NCBI GenBank assembly: GCA_028714735.1
Contig: JAQTLU010000001.1
Span: 1 to 64,000 of the forward strand
DNA length: 64,000 nt
Source: Gallionellaceae bacterium
GTDB taxonomy: Bacteria > Pseudomonadota > Gammaproteobacteria > Burkholderiales > Thiobacillaceae
Direction of reading: 5' to 3'
Each line of letters begins with the position of its first letter. The stretch's first letter is position 1. Positions 54,993 to 64,000 of the stretch are shown in pieces. Under the pieces are notes generated by a model. The model did not search any database. It was not told the origin of the DNA and saw nothing but the letters and a program-made list of their open reading frames with translations. The position numbers and the translations under genes are program-made.

Positions 54993-57900
54993 CAGGGCAG
55001 CCAGGCCTTGAGCCAGATATCCAGGTTGTCTTCCAGTATCCAGCGGGCATTGACATGGTCACGCAAGGCATCGCCGCGCCGGGCCAGTGCATCCATGTCC
55101 GAGACATGCTCCCTGATGGCATCGACCCAGTCCTTGTAGCGGTTGCGCACGCGGGCGACCGGGTAATCGCCGCGATAGGGCGTGATGTCGGTGCAGATCA
55201 CCGGATAGCCCAGCACGCCGTATTCGAGCAGGCGCAGGTGGCTCTTGGCGTGGTTGAACGGCACGTCCTCCAGCGGCGCCAGCGCCAAGTCGAGGTTCAG
55301 GCTGGCCAGCCTGGCCGGATACTGTTCGATCGGCACGGCGGCATGGTATTCCACCAGCGGCCGCACCCCCTCCGGGCAGAGTCCGAAAAACACCCATTCG
55401 ACCTCGTCCTTCAGGGCCTTCACCACGTCGGCGACCAGCGCCAGGTCGCCCACGTGCGACAGGCTGCCGGCCCAGCCCACCCGCGGCTTGCGGCCGGCCC
55501 GGCGGGCGGGCCGGAAGTCGCCCCACTTGGCCCGCTCGATGGTGTTGGGCGCAACGACGATCTCGCGCTTGTACTTGCGGTATTCCTCGGCCAGATAGTC
55601 GGTGGACACGACGAAGCGGTCGCACCGGTCCAGCACCTGGCGAAAGCGTTTGACCAGATCCTTGGCCTGATAGCCTTGGCGCGCCTCGTTGCTGATCTGG
55701 ATATTGGTCATCAGGTCGTCCAGTTCGAACACGCGGAAGGCCTTGGAGTGGGCGAAATAGCTGTCCATCAGCATGATGTGCTTGGGCGTCACCTGGCGCT
55801 GCAGGACCAGGCTGTCCGGCGCCATCCGGGCCAGTTCCGGTACGGTCAGGTAATAGCCGGTCTCCCAGCCCTGCACCCTGCCCTGGGCAAGCAGGGCACG
55901 CATCGGCGCCATGATGCGGTATTCGCCGCAGCCGTGCCGGTCGCCGGTGTGCGCCAGCACCCGCGGCAGGGGCCGGGATTCCGGGTCCCAGGTCAGGGCC
56001 GGGGCGATCTCGATCTCGTAGGCCCCGGCCGTGAGGCTCAGGTTGCGGTTGTAGGCCGGGTCGAAGGCGATGCGGTCCAGCCAGCGCTCGAACATCGCCT
56101 GCTCAGCGACCGTGGGCAGGTGCCAGGTACGCTGGATGGAATCCGCGTCGGCGTCTTCGTCGTCGTCCCCGGCGCGCGGTGGTTCGGTCATGTGCTCCTG
56201 CAGCAGCAGCGCGAACGGCGTCCAGACCACGCGCCGACCGGCCTGCCACGACTTCAGGCAGTAATCGACATCGCTGTAGCCATCCGCCAGCTTTTCCTCG
56301 TCGAAGCCGCCCAACTCGTCGAACAGCGCCTTTCCGGTGAGCATGCAGGTGGCGGACACGGCGGAGGGGTTGCCGGGCACCTGAAGCTGGCCGAAATAAC
56401 CGAGTGCATCGGGCGCTGCGTGCAGGTCGTGCAGGCCGGCCGGGCGGCCCTCCAGGCCGAGGATGTAGCCGGCGAACGAGATGTGGCTGTCCGACCCGAT
56501 CATCTTGGCGCCGACCACGCCGACCCCGGGCTGGACGGCGTAGCCCAGCATCTCGTCCAGCCAGTCGCGCCGCAGCGGCGCCGTCGCGTCGGACATGAAC
56601 AGCAGGTAGTGTCCGCGCGCCTGCCTGGCGCCGGCATTGATCAAGGCCGGCAGGCGGCTGGCCCGCGGCTGCGTAATAACGCGCACGGCGTCGTTGTTCA
56701 TGTCCCGGAGCAAACCGAGGAAGGCCAGGGTATCCGGGTCGTCGCTCTCCTGATCGACGACGATCAGCTCCCAGTTCCGGTAATCCGTGGTCTCGACGAT
56801 GGCGCCGATACAGCGCTGCAGGAAGGCGCCGCCGTTCAGGGTGGGGACGATGATGGAAACCATGTCGTTGCCGTCGAGGCGGTAGCGGATCCGGAAGGTG
56901 CCCGGAAGAACGCCGTCATCGACATCGGCCGCACAGCCCAGCCTGGCCAGGTGAGCCTGCAGCACGCTGCGCCTCACGGCAATCAATTCATCCTGCGTCC
57001 GGGTGCAATGCCCGCTCTCGGGGCTGCGGTGATAGAGCACATCGGCGACATGTCCGATCCCGGATGCCCCTGATTTCTCGTAGGCGCGCAGGAGCAGATC
57101 GTAGTTTTCCGCGCCCTCGGCGGCCACATCGAAGCCGGACAGTTGCTGGAGCAATTCCCGCTTGAAGGCCACGCCGCCGCTGAGGGCATAAGGCGCTGCC
57201 CGGTGGAAATCGATCAGATAATCCGGCTTGAAATACGGCCGGTCGCATTGGCCACCGTCCTCCAGGCTGTCTTCGTCTGCATAGACGGCCTGCCATTCCG
57301 GGTGCCTGGACGCTGCTGCCTGGATCGATGCCAAGGCATGCTCCTCGAGCACATCGCCGGCTTCGACCAGCCACAGCCAATCGAATCCGCCTGCGCCGAT
57401 GAGCCGGTTGCAGGCCGTGACAAAATCGGGTCCGGCCAGCGTCGACCAGGATATGCCGTCCGCCTCGACAAACCCCGCAGGGGCCGGCGCATCGGAAAGG
57501 ATGCTGACCCGCCAGCGCGAATAGCCCTGTTTCGCGATCGACGCCAATGTCGCTTCCAGTCCAGCCTGTCGCGCGCCCAGTGCGGGGATGACGATCTGGA
57601 ACACAGCCCCGACGACAGGCCCGGTCGTGGCCGTCGGTCCGCTATCGCGGTGCGAGACACGCCACAGGTTATAGCTGGACAGGCTGGCTTCCTGTACCTG
57701 GCCGAGCACCGGGACGGCCGCCTGGATGCCTGCCTCAGCGATATTCCTGAGCCGATCCGCCATGGCCGCCTGGGTGATGTCGACGAACTTGCGCAAGGTC
57801 AACTCGGCGTGCACGGCATGGATACGGACATTGAAGTTCTTCAGCGTTTCCTTGGCGCGCACCAGGGCCTGGTCGTCGCTGCCGATCTCGACGCCGGGGC

Positions 57901-58621
57901 CCTGCAACAGCGTGTAGTCGTAATTGGCGGCGATGTAATCGGACGGGATCATCACGACCGGACAACCGCACTGCAGTGCCTCCGTGACGATGGCGGAAGG
58001 CTCGTAGCTGTACATCACCTCGGATCGCCTCAGGATATCGGCGATCTCCTCGTGGCTGCGGGCGATGTCCTGGCACAGGCTGATGGCCCCGCTGGCGTGG
58101 TGGGTCAAGGCACCGCCGAACACCAGATATTTGTGGGCGTAGTAGCAGGCCCCCGCGCGCTTGCCGTCACAGGGGTTGTCCCGGTTGTTGAAGATCCTCC
58201 CGTCCACAGCGGGGATATAGAGCGGATGCGTCAGCACGCCTTCAGGGGCATAGGTTTTCTGATAGATGAACAACAACTCATCGGGGTCGTAAACCAGTTC
58301 TCCCCCGATATGGCCTGGCTTGTTCAATATCCACCTGGCCACGACATGGGCCTGGAAGGGATTGCCGGTCACCACCTCGGGGTAGACGGCAATCGGCAGC
58401 CGGCCGGTCTGTGCATGCCGGGCGATGATGCCTTTGGTTATTTTCGGCGTGCGCAGATAGGGATTGGTCACATTCGCGACGATGTAGGCCTCTTCCCCGA
58501 GTTCGTTCAGGGCGTGACACAGGTGATGAAGTACGCGTATGCCTGCGGAAGACTGCCGATAATCCAGGCCGTGGATGTAATAGGGCGCATTCACCGACCG
58601 AAAAAAATCGAGCTTCTTCAA
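54992..58621 (-). CDS. Giant multi-module glycosyltransferase
   Basis: 1209 residues with at least four modules. About 1-330 is GT4/GT-B-like (SYEPSAIVTEALQCGCPVVM near its end). About 340-560 is a GT2-like domain (AVYADEDS, PYFKPDYLIDF). About 590-800 is a second GT2 domain (VSIIVPTLNGGAFLQRCI). About 870-1209 is another GT-B-type module (VVAPNTIERAKWGDFRPAR, then LLEYGVLGYPVICTD). Such proteins build several linkages of a surface glycan. Next to DUF2802 and the FliK-like gene, it may act in flagellar glycosylation, or in O-antigen/capsule synthesis. No membrane helix. Confidence 0.88.
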   Translation of the reverse strand: MKKLDFFRSVNAPYYIHGLDYRQSSAGIRVLHHLCHALNELGEEAYIVANVTNPYLRTPKITKGIIARHAQTGRLPIAVYPEVVTGNPFQAHVVARWILNKPGHIGGELVYDPDELLFIYQKTYAPEGVLTHPLYIPAVDGRIFNNRDNPCDGKRAGACYYAHKYLVFGGALTHHASGAISLCQDIARSHEEIADILRRSEVMYSYEPSAIVTEALQCGCPVVMIPSDYIAANYDYTLLQGPGVEIGSDDQALVRAKETLKNFNVRIHAVHAELTLRKFVDITQAAMADRLRNIAEAGIQAAVPVLGQVQEASLSSYNLWRVSHRDSGPTATTGPVVGAVFQIVIPALGARQAGLEATLASIAKQGYSRWRVSILSDAPAPAGFVEADGISWSTLAGPDFVTACNRLIGAGGFDWLWLVEAGDVLEEHALASIQAAASRHPEWQAVYADEDSLEDGGQCDRPYFKPDYLIDFHRAAPYALSGGVAFKRELLQQLSGFDVAAEGAENYDLLLRAYEKSGASGIGHVADVLYHRSPESGHCTRTQDELIAVRRSVLQAHLARLGCAADVDDGVLPGTFRIRYRLDGNDMVSIIVPTLNGGAFLQRCIGAIVETTDYRNWELIVVDQESDDPDTLAFLGLLRDMNNDAVRVITQPRASRLPALINAGARQARGHYLLFMSDATAPLRRDWLDEMLGYAVQPGVGVVGAKMIGSDSHISFAGYILGLEGRPAGLHDLHAAPDALGYFGQLQVPGNPSAVSATCMLTGKALFDELGGFDEEKLADGYSDVDYCLKSWQAGRRVVWTPFALLLQEHMTEPPRAGDDDEDADADSIQRTWHLPTVAEQAMFERWLDRIAFDPAYNRNLSLTAGAYEIEIAPALTWDPESRPLPRVLAHTGDRHGCGEYRIMAPMRALLAQGRVQGWETGYYLTVPELARMAPDSLVLQRQVTPKHIMLMDSYFAHSKAFRVFELDDLMTNIQISNEARQGYQAKDLVKRFRQVLDRCDRFVVSTDYLAEEYRKYKREIVVAPNTIERAKWGDFRPARRAGRKPRVGWAGSLSHVGDLALVADVVKALKDEVEWVFFGLCPEGVRPLVEYHAAVPIEQYPARLASLNLDLALAPLEDVPFNHAKSHLRLLEYGVLGYPVICTDITPYRGDYPVARVRNRYKDWVDAIREHVSDMDALARRGDALRDHVNARWILEDNLDIWLKAWLP

Positions 58622-58755
58622 CTGGAACCCTCCCGGGGAGCATTGTCCTGCACTGGCACTTCACAACAAGCGGAGCCGGTTGATTGTACTATGTGCCTCA
58701 GCCATCTGGGCCGCCCCGAACCCGCGCGGGCCGGTGCCCCATATCCATTCGACCT

Positions 58756-59925
58756 ATGCGCCAGCTCATGAGAACTTGCGAAATCTGTTCCGGCCACCGA
58801 CTGCGTCAACTGCACAGGCAAACCTTCCTCTTTCCCGGCACGAACCGGACCGGCCACTACGATGTGGTCACCTGCGAGGATTGCGGCTTCACCTATGCCA
58901 GCGACATCCCCTCCCGGGCGGAACAGGAGGCCTACTACGAGGCCTCCGGGCGCCATCTGCATGCGGCGCATGTGCCGGCCGGCCTGGCAGAGGCGCACCG
59001 CGCCTTCTACGACTTCATCGTCGCAAACCATCCGAACCTCGCCACCGACTCTGCCATCCTCGACATCGGCAGTTCGATGGGGCATTTCCTGAACCTGTTC
59101 AAGAGTGCCGGCTACCGCTCCATACTGGGGCTGGAACCGTCCAGCATGGCGAGTACGCTGGCAAGAGATACCTATGGCATCGAAGTGATCCCGGCCACGC
59201 TGGAGGACTTTCACCCTGGCCGCCAATTCGACCTGATCACCCTGTGCGGGGTGCTTGAACACCTGACCTCGTTGCACGACCTCGTGTCCGGGATCGGCCG
59301 CCTGCTGCCCGACCGCGGCTACCTGTTCATCGCCGTGCCCGACGCGGCGAGCTTCGGCGAGCGCGAACCGCGCGAACCCTTCCTTGAGTTCGCACTCGAG
59401 CACATCAACTTCTTCACCGACCAAAGCCTGGACAACCTGCTCCGACCGCATGGCTTCGAACGGGTGGCGAGTCTGTCGCAATGGAATGATTTCTATGCCA
59501 ACCGCTACCTGCTGGCGCTGTATAACCACGGGCCCATCGAGCGTCCGGCACCGGTGCGCGACGAGTCCGGCACGGACAGCGTGGCGCGCTATATCGACAT
59601 GTCGAACGCGCGCCTGGCCACGATCGCCGGGAAGGTCGACGCGCTGGCCGACACGGGCACGCCCATCGTCATCTGGGGGGCCGGATCGCTGGCATCGCGC
59701 CTGTGCGCAACCACGCGGCTGCCTGAATGCAACATCCTGGCCTTTGTCGACGTCAATCCGCAATTGCATGGCCAAACCCTGCTGGGCAGACCCATACACC
59801 CCCCCGAATGGCTGGACGGGCGCCGGGAAGCCACCGTTTTCATCGCCAGCTATGTATACGGCGCGGAAATCAGGCAGGCCCTGGCCGACAAGTTCCACTG
59901 GGGCGACGCGATCGTTACCATTTGA
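58756..59925 (+). CDS. Zinc-binding SAM-dependent methyltransferase with C-terminal Rossmann-like module
   Basis: 389 residues from the ATG at 58756 (another ATG at 58768). A zinc-ribbon of the Methyltransf_13 type comes first (CEICSG and CEDCGF). The methyltransferase core has ILDIGSSMGHFLNLFK and LITLCGVLEHL. The C-terminal ~95 residues (IVIWGAGSLASRLC, then LAFVDVNPQLHG and IHPPEWL) form a nucleotide-binding-like module, as in sugar C-methyltransferases. The same module ends the neighbouring GT2 protein. Probably modifies a nucleotide sugar. Confidence 0.86.
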   Translation: MRQLMRTCEICSGHRLRQLHRQTFLFPGTNRTGHYDVVTCEDCGFTYASDIPSRAEQEAYYEASGRHLHAAHVPAGLAEAHRAFYDFIVANHPNLATDSAILDIGSSMGHFLNLFKSAGYRSILGLEPSSMASTLARDTYGIEVIPATLEDFHPGRQFDLITLCGVLEHLTSLHDLVSGIGRLLPDRGYLFIAVPDAASFGEREPREPFLEFALEHINFFTDQSLDNLLRPHGFERVASLSQWNDFYANRYLLALYNHGPIERPAPVRDESGTDSVARYIDMSNARLATIAGKVDALADTGTPIVIWGAGSLASRLCATTRLPECNILAFVDVNPQLHGQTLLGRPIHPPEWLDGRREATVFIASYVYGAEIRQALADKFHWGDAIVTI

Positions 59926-59955
59926 CGACAGACCGATTATCCGGATAAACCAACC

Positions 59956-61377
59956 ATGTCCATTCCGCTCACCGTAGCGCTCCTGACCTACAACCGTTCA
60001 AACTTCCTCAAGGAAGCGGTCGCGGGGATACAGGCACAGACCTACCGCGACTTCGAGTTTCTGATCCTGGACAACGGCAGCACCGACGACACCCCGCAGG
60101 TCGTGCTGGGCATCAAGGACGACCGTATCCGCTACGTCAGGAACCCACCCGGTTCGGCGATTGAATTCAACGGCGTATCGGCATTCCACATCGCCAGGGG
60201 CGACCGCATCGTCGTCACCCACGACGACGACATCATGGAACCGACCATGCTGGAGCGCCAGATGCGCCTGATGGACGAGCATTCCGACGTCCTGGTCACC
60301 TGGACCAACGTCAGCATGATGAACCAGACAGGCGAGATCGTTCAGGACCACGCCTACCCGCCCGCTGGCGACCGGATCTTCAAACCCGGCGAATACATCC
60401 TCAATTTCCTAAGCGAGCGGCTGTGGCCGGTACCCAGCACCATGATGCTGAACCGGCACTACACGCCGCGGAAGTGGATCCAGGAACACTACCTGGGCAA
60501 GAAAAAACGCAGAGAAAACAAGCGCGGCCAGAACGTGGCCGGAACCGCCGATGTCTTTCTGCCGGCCAGCTTCAATGTCAAAGGCTCCGTTGCCTTTATC
60601 GGCGAACCTCTGCTCAGGTACCGCCTGCATCCATCCCAGGGCACCAATACGGTGGACCTGTCGACGCCCTCCATACATCTATACAACTCGCTGAAAAAGC
60701 TGATCCGGAAGACCCCTTACGGGGCCGCCTACAGTTCCATATTCGACAGCTACGTCGCCCGCTACAAGACCCAGAAGATCATCTCGTCGACGACAGCCCC
60801 CGTTCCCAGCAAGACCGATCGGAACCGATTGGCGCGATTACTAGAGAAAACCAGCCGGCATCCGGATTACCTGGCGGCAGCAGGCTACCCGATCCTGCCC
60901 CTGGCGATCCTCCTGTCCCAGTTCTCGGCGCTGGCAGCCGACCCATTCGACACCCTGCCACCGCCGGCCGAGGGCTATACGACAGCGACCAGGTGTTTCT
61001 ATGCCTGGTACCGGATGCGCCAGCGCGGCATCAACCTGTTCGCGTCGCAACCGGCCCGGCGCATCGTCATCCTGGGCAGCGCCCTGGTTGCCCCGATGCT
61101 CGTACTGGAGGCCAGGGAGGCCGGCATCGAGGTCGTGTGCTGCATCGACTCGAACGTCTACCGGCACAATCAAAAGCTGCTCGGCCTGGACATTCATCCG
61201 CCCGGCTGGCTGGCCCGGCACTGGGCTGAGTTCGACCTGGTCATCTTCAGCTCGGAAAAGGACCAGGAGGGCTATCTCGCACACATGGTCAACGCGGCGG
61301 CAGGCGCGGAAGTGCCCGCACTGTCGTGGAAACAACTCGTGAACGGCTCACACCCAGACAGAGGCAGCGCCCGATGA
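59956..61377 (+). CDS. GT2 glycosyltransferase with C-terminal Rossmann-like module
   Basis: 473 residues. The N-terminal ~260 residues are a GT2 (GT-A) domain: VALLTYNRSNFLKEAV, FLILDNGSTDDT, and the metal-binding THDDDIMEP. The C-terminal ~105 residues repeat the neighbour's module (RIVILGSALVAPMLV, CCIDSNVYRHNQ, IHPPGWL). The substrate is unknown; it belongs to the surface-glycan cluster. Its stop overlaps the next start (ATGA at 61374). Confidence 0.88.
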   Translation: MSIPLTVALLTYNRSNFLKEAVAGIQAQTYRDFEFLILDNGSTDDTPQVVLGIKDDRIRYVRNPPGSAIEFNGVSAFHIARGDRIVVTHDDDIMEPTMLERQMRLMDEHSDVLVTWTNVSMMNQTGEIVQDHAYPPAGDRIFKPGEYILNFLSERLWPVPSTMMLNRHYTPRKWIQEHYLGKKKRRENKRGQNVAGTADVFLPASFNVKGSVAFIGEPLLRYRLHPSQGTNTVDLSTPSIHLYNSLKKLIRKTPYGAAYSSIFDSYVARYKTQKIISSTTAPVPSKTDRNRLARLLEKTSRHPDYLAAAGYPILPLAILLSQFSALAADPFDTLPPPAEGYTTATRCFYAWYRMRQRGINLFASQPARRIVILGSALVAPMLVLEAREAGIEVVCCIDSNVYRHNQKLLGLDIHPPGWLARHWAEFDLVIFSSEKDQEGYLAHMVNAAAGAEVPALSWKQLVNGSHPDRGSAR

Positions 61378-62492
61378 ACAAGCTCACCACATTCCAGACC
61401 ATCGCTTACGGCACCGCCATCCACGATTCGGGCACGCCGCATTTTTTCAACGACACCGAGTTTTTCAGCGAGTACTACGCACTGGTCCTCGATGCCGGGG
61501 CCGATGTCATCGACGTCGGCTTCAACATCGGCATGCAGGCCGAACTGCTGCTGCCCCTCACCAACGGCAACGTCTATGGCTATGAGGCCTCGAAAAAGAT
61601 ATACGACTTCGCCAAGGCCAAATTCGCGGGCAACGAACGGGTCCGGTTGTTCAACTATGCGATCTCGGATACCGGCGGCACCGCTCAGTTCATCGACACC
61701 GAGCAATGGGGTGCCGGCAGCCTGAAACACACGGCCGGCATGGACTACTGCAAGGTCGGCAACCATTTCTCGACCATCCCGGTCGAGATGCGGCGCCTGG
61801 ACGACCTGCTCGGCGACCGGGATCGCATCGGCCTGATCAAGCTCGACATCGAAGGCGCCGAGATTCCCGCACTCGACGGCGCCAGGGAGCTGATCAGGCG
61901 CAACCGCCCGTTCATCGTCATGGAGTACTGCCATAACGCACTCAGCTTCGAATTCCGCGGCAAGCCGATCGACGGCACCACGCTGTTCCATTACGCCAGG
62001 GAGATCGGCTACAAGGTCTACAACATCTACGGCATCTGCCTCAGCAACATCGAGGTCTGGAACACCTCCATATTGCAGGACACCGCCGACGTATTCCTGA
62101 TCCCCGACGAGCAGCATGAGCGCTGGACGACCGAACTGCTGCCGGTCTACCAGTACCGCATTTACGACAAGTTGCTCGAGGCGATCGAGTGGCACGACCG
62201 CTCGCCATTGTTTTATGCCCTGACCGCCCTGCCCAGCCGGATCTACCAGGTGGTCAACAGCCGTGGTCAGGCCGACTGCCTGGCGTATCTGGCGAACGTG
62301 CGCCAGGATCTGGCCGGCAAGGTCGGTTCGCGCGACGCCCTGTTCACCACCAACAAACTCAGCAAGCGCGGCGAGATCCTGCTGGCGCTGATATTCGACG
62401 GCAAACTGGACGACGCCTACCGACTGGCCTGCATGAAGACACTTTCCCCCGAAGAATTTGGCCGGTTCGAGCAGGTCGCCTCGGCAACCTGA
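61374..62492 (+). CDS. FkbM family methyltransferase
   Basis: 372 residues from the ATG at 61374 that overlaps the GT2 stop. SAM-binding strand VIDVGFNIGMQAEL, then YGYEASKKIYDFAKAKF, and the FkbM motif LIKLDIEGAEIPALDGARELI. A C-terminal extension of ~130 residues beyond the core is unassigned. It probably O-methylates a sugar hydroxyl of the glycan. Same operon as GT2. Confidence 0.92.
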   Translation: MNKLTTFQTIAYGTAIHDSGTPHFFNDTEFFSEYYALVLDAGADVIDVGFNIGMQAELLLPLTNGNVYGYEASKKIYDFAKAKFAGNERVRLFNYAISDTGGTAQFIDTEQWGAGSLKHTAGMDYCKVGNHFSTIPVEMRRLDDLLGDRDRIGLIKLDIEGAEIPALDGARELIRRNRPFIVMEYCHNALSFEFRGKPIDGTTLFHYAREIGYKVYNIYGICLSNIEVWNTSILQDTADVFLIPDEQHERWTTELLPVYQYRIYDKLLEAIEWHDRSPLFYALTALPSRIYQVVNSRGQADCLAYLANVRQDLAGKVGSRDALFTTNKLSKRGEILLALIFDGKLDDAYRLACMKTLSPEEFGRFEQVASAT

Positions 62493-62533
62493 CCGTGCAC
62501 GCCGACTTTCACTCCGCCTAGCCCAGACAAAAC

Positions 62534-63442
62534 ATGCCAGCCGACTCCCAAAGCGTCCCGTTTTTCGTCCACATACCGAAGGCCGCAGGCTCGACCATAC
62601 GGGCGCTCATTTCATTGAATTACGACAGCAACCGGGTCTTGTCCGTCTACGGCAACTTTCCCCAGATCGTCGCCACCCTGGCGGACAACATCGGCAACAA
62701 GGACCGGTTCGACCTGATCCAGGGCCATATGCCCTATGGCTCCCACTACCAGTTGAACATCCGGAATCCGAGGTACTTCGTCTTCCTGCGCGATCCGGTC
62801 GAAAGGATGTTTTCCGACATCGCCTACAGCATCCGGTCGCCCCACCATGGTTTCCACCACATGCTGGCCGGCGAGGGCAGAACCCAGGCCGAGATCCTGG
62901 ACATCGCCAAGGGTATCCACTATTACCGCAACAACATGACCAACTACATCAGCGGCCTGTACTTCACCCGGCAAGCCGACCTGAGCGATCTGCACCGCGC
63001 GATCGACAACCTGTGGAAGAGCGAACTGGTCGGATTATCGAGCACCTTCGAGGAATCGCTGCTGGTGATGGCCAAGTTGCTGGGCTGGAAAAAGGTGATC
63101 GCCGAGCGCTTGAACACCTCGCCCGGCAAGATCGAGATCACCGATGAATTACGCGCCTCGGCCAATCAGGTATTGACCCTCGACCACGCCCTGTATGCCG
63201 TGGCCAGGGACATCTCCGAACAGAAAATCGGCAAATACGGCAGTTTCCTCAAGGAGGCTGCCGAGCAATTGCGCGAAATCTATCGGGCGCAGAAGAAACT
63301 GGCACCGGAACGGGAATACGAAGGCCATATGGTCGGTGAAGAACTACCACTGCATGAGCAACTGGAGGCCATGGTCTCCGCCTCCTCGCCTTTGGGCCGC
63401 TGGATCAACGAAATCACTCCGGCAACCCCAATCAGACGCTGA
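62534..63442 (+). CDS. Sulfotransferase family 2 protein
   Basis: 302 residues. The 5'-phosphosulfate loop is FVHIPKAAGSTIRAL near the N-terminus and the 3'-phosphate site is YFVFLRDPVERMFSDIAYS. Both are hallmarks of PAPS-dependent sulfotransferases of the Sulfotransfer_2 type. It would sulfate a sugar of the surface glycan; the acceptor is unknown. The 3' end overlaps the convergent epimerase gene by 11 bases. Confidence 0.9.
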   Translation: MPADSQSVPFFVHIPKAAGSTIRALISLNYDSNRVLSVYGNFPQIVATLADNIGNKDRFDLIQGHMPYGSHYQLNIRNPRYFVFLRDPVERMFSDIAYSIRSPHHGFHHMLAGEGRTQAEILDIAKGIHYYRNNMTNYISGLYFTRQADLSDLHRAIDNLWKSELVGLSSTFEESLLVMAKLLGWKKVIAERLNTSPGKIEITDELRASANQVLTLDHALYAVARDISEQKIGKYGSFLKEAAEQLREIYRAQKKLAPEREYEGHMVGEELPLHEQLEAMVSASSPLGRWINEITPATPIRR

Positions 63443-64000
63443 GGAAATAACGCAGTGTCCGTTCGAAGCCGACCGCCGGCGAGGTGGTCGACCGCCAGTT
63501 CAAGTGCCCGATCTTGGCGATATCGAAGTGGCCATTCGAGCGCACGTTGGCACGAACCTCCTTGCCCTTGGTCGGCAGGATCACCTGGGTCCCCTGCCTG
63601 GGTGCCAACCGGGCCAGCAGTTCGGCCAGTTCGAGTATGGTCATCTCCGAGTCCATGCCGACGTTGTAGGCGGCGCCCGATTCGCCTTGCAGCAAGACCG
63701 CCAGGAAGGCGGCCGTGGCATCGGCCACGTAGCAGAACGGCCGGCTGTCCATGCCGTCGCCGGTCAACGAGATATCCCGCCCGGCCAGCACGTCGGCGAC
63801 GAAATCCGCAAATACCCGGCCATCATCCAGTGCGACCCCCGGCCCGTAGGTATGGGATATGCGCGCGATGCCGGTAGGCACCCCGTACTGGCGGGCATAG
63901 GCGGCGCACAATGCCTCGCCCATGCGCTTGCCTTCCGAGTAGCAGGCGCGGGGGTCGAGCGGGTCCTGGGGGCCGAAATCCGTCTCGGCGATCGGCCGCG
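63432..64000 (-). CDS. NAD-dependent sugar epimerase/dehydratase, 5' end outside window
   Basis: The last ~189 residues of an extended short-chain dehydrogenase/reductase; the frame stays open to the window edge. The catalytic Tyr-x3-Lys is in YSEGKRMGEALC, followed by RISHTYGPGVALDDGRV, RPFCYVADATAAFL and the C-terminal substrate domain (LARLAPRQGTQVILP). Similar to UDP-glucuronate decarboxylase or dTDP-glucose dehydratase-type enzymes; which one cannot be told. The NAD-binding Gly motif lies beyond the window. Confidence 0.9.
   Translation of the reverse strand, partial: RPIAETDFGPQDPLDPRACYSEGKRMGEALCAAYARQYGVPTGIARISHTYGPGVALDDGRVFADFVADVLAGRDISLTGDGMDSRPFCYVADATAAFLAVLLQGESGAAYNVGMDSEMTILELAELLARLAPRQGTQVILPTKGKEVRANVRSNGHFDIAKIGHLNWRSTTSPAVGFERTLRYFLSV

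Noticed and set aside
53498..57073. Open frame of ~1190 codons on the plus strand across FliK-like, DUF2802 and glycosyltransferase genes
   Set aside because: It spans three genes on the other strand and shows low-complexity high-GC composition.

Overview
The window looks like a chromosomal segment of a GC-rich (visibly above 60 %) Gram-negative bacterium. The gene forms of metG, glnD, map, the Tad locus and the large cytochromes point to a betaproteobacterium near the Gallionellales/Rhodocyclales/Thiobacillaceae; this is inference from gene content, as no rRNA is present. I see no tRNA, rRNA, CRISPR array, transposase or prophage.

Layout. (1) 1-2029: C-terminal end of a giant RTX/type I-secreted surface protein and two small orphan genes. 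(2) 2227-7581: signalling genes (PAS-GGDEF-EAL protein, multi-PAS histidine kinase, lone receiver). (3) 7898-19283: a complete Tad/Flp pilus locus (flp, tadV, tadE, rcpC, rcpA, tadZ, tadA-D, an HTH-receiver regulator, a DUF3613 protein, tadG) joined by short gaps and start/stop overlaps. (4) 19386-22119: Gly-rich protein, NERD-helicase, YecA/SEC-C protein. (5) 22136-32856: the most notable region, an apparent trans-envelope electron conduit. It holds a CcmI/NrfG-like TPR protein, an outer-membrane beta-barrel with a periplasmic TPR region, a 1255-residue cytochrome built mainly from 22 exact-length 47-residue diheme repeats (49 CXXCH plus one CX3CH), a 24-heme cytochrome, a His-rich inner-membrane protein and, divergently, a membrane-anchored ferredoxin/FAD oxidoreductase with altered cluster motifs. 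(6) 32943-37723: DUF6502 protein, UMF1-type transporter, small secreted protein, GH13 amylase. (7) 37832-44328: an operon of three degradative enzymes (papain/alpha-beta hydrolase fusion, membrane patatin, peptidoglycan hydrolase). (8) 44557-54992: metG, a cNMP-binding protein, FKBP-methyltransferase, acylphosphatase, SprA-related metalloprotease, map, glnD, and FlhB-tail/FliK-like flagellar export proteins. (9) 54992-64000: a surface-glycan island with a giant multi-module glycosyltransferase, a methyltransferase, GT2, FkbM, a sulfotransferase and an incomplete sugar epimerase.

How the parts may work together. Regions 1-3 fit surface attachment under c-di-GMP and two-component control. Region 5 fits electron transfer between the cell exterior and the NAD(P)H/quinone pool: repeat cytochrome outside, barrel across the outer membrane, 24-heme protein across the periplasm, His-rich protein in the inner membrane and flavoprotein in the cytosol. 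The direction (Fe(II)/mineral oxidation or extracellular reduction) cannot be read from the sequence. Region 9 lies next to flagellar-type genes and could decorate flagella or make O-antigen/capsule.
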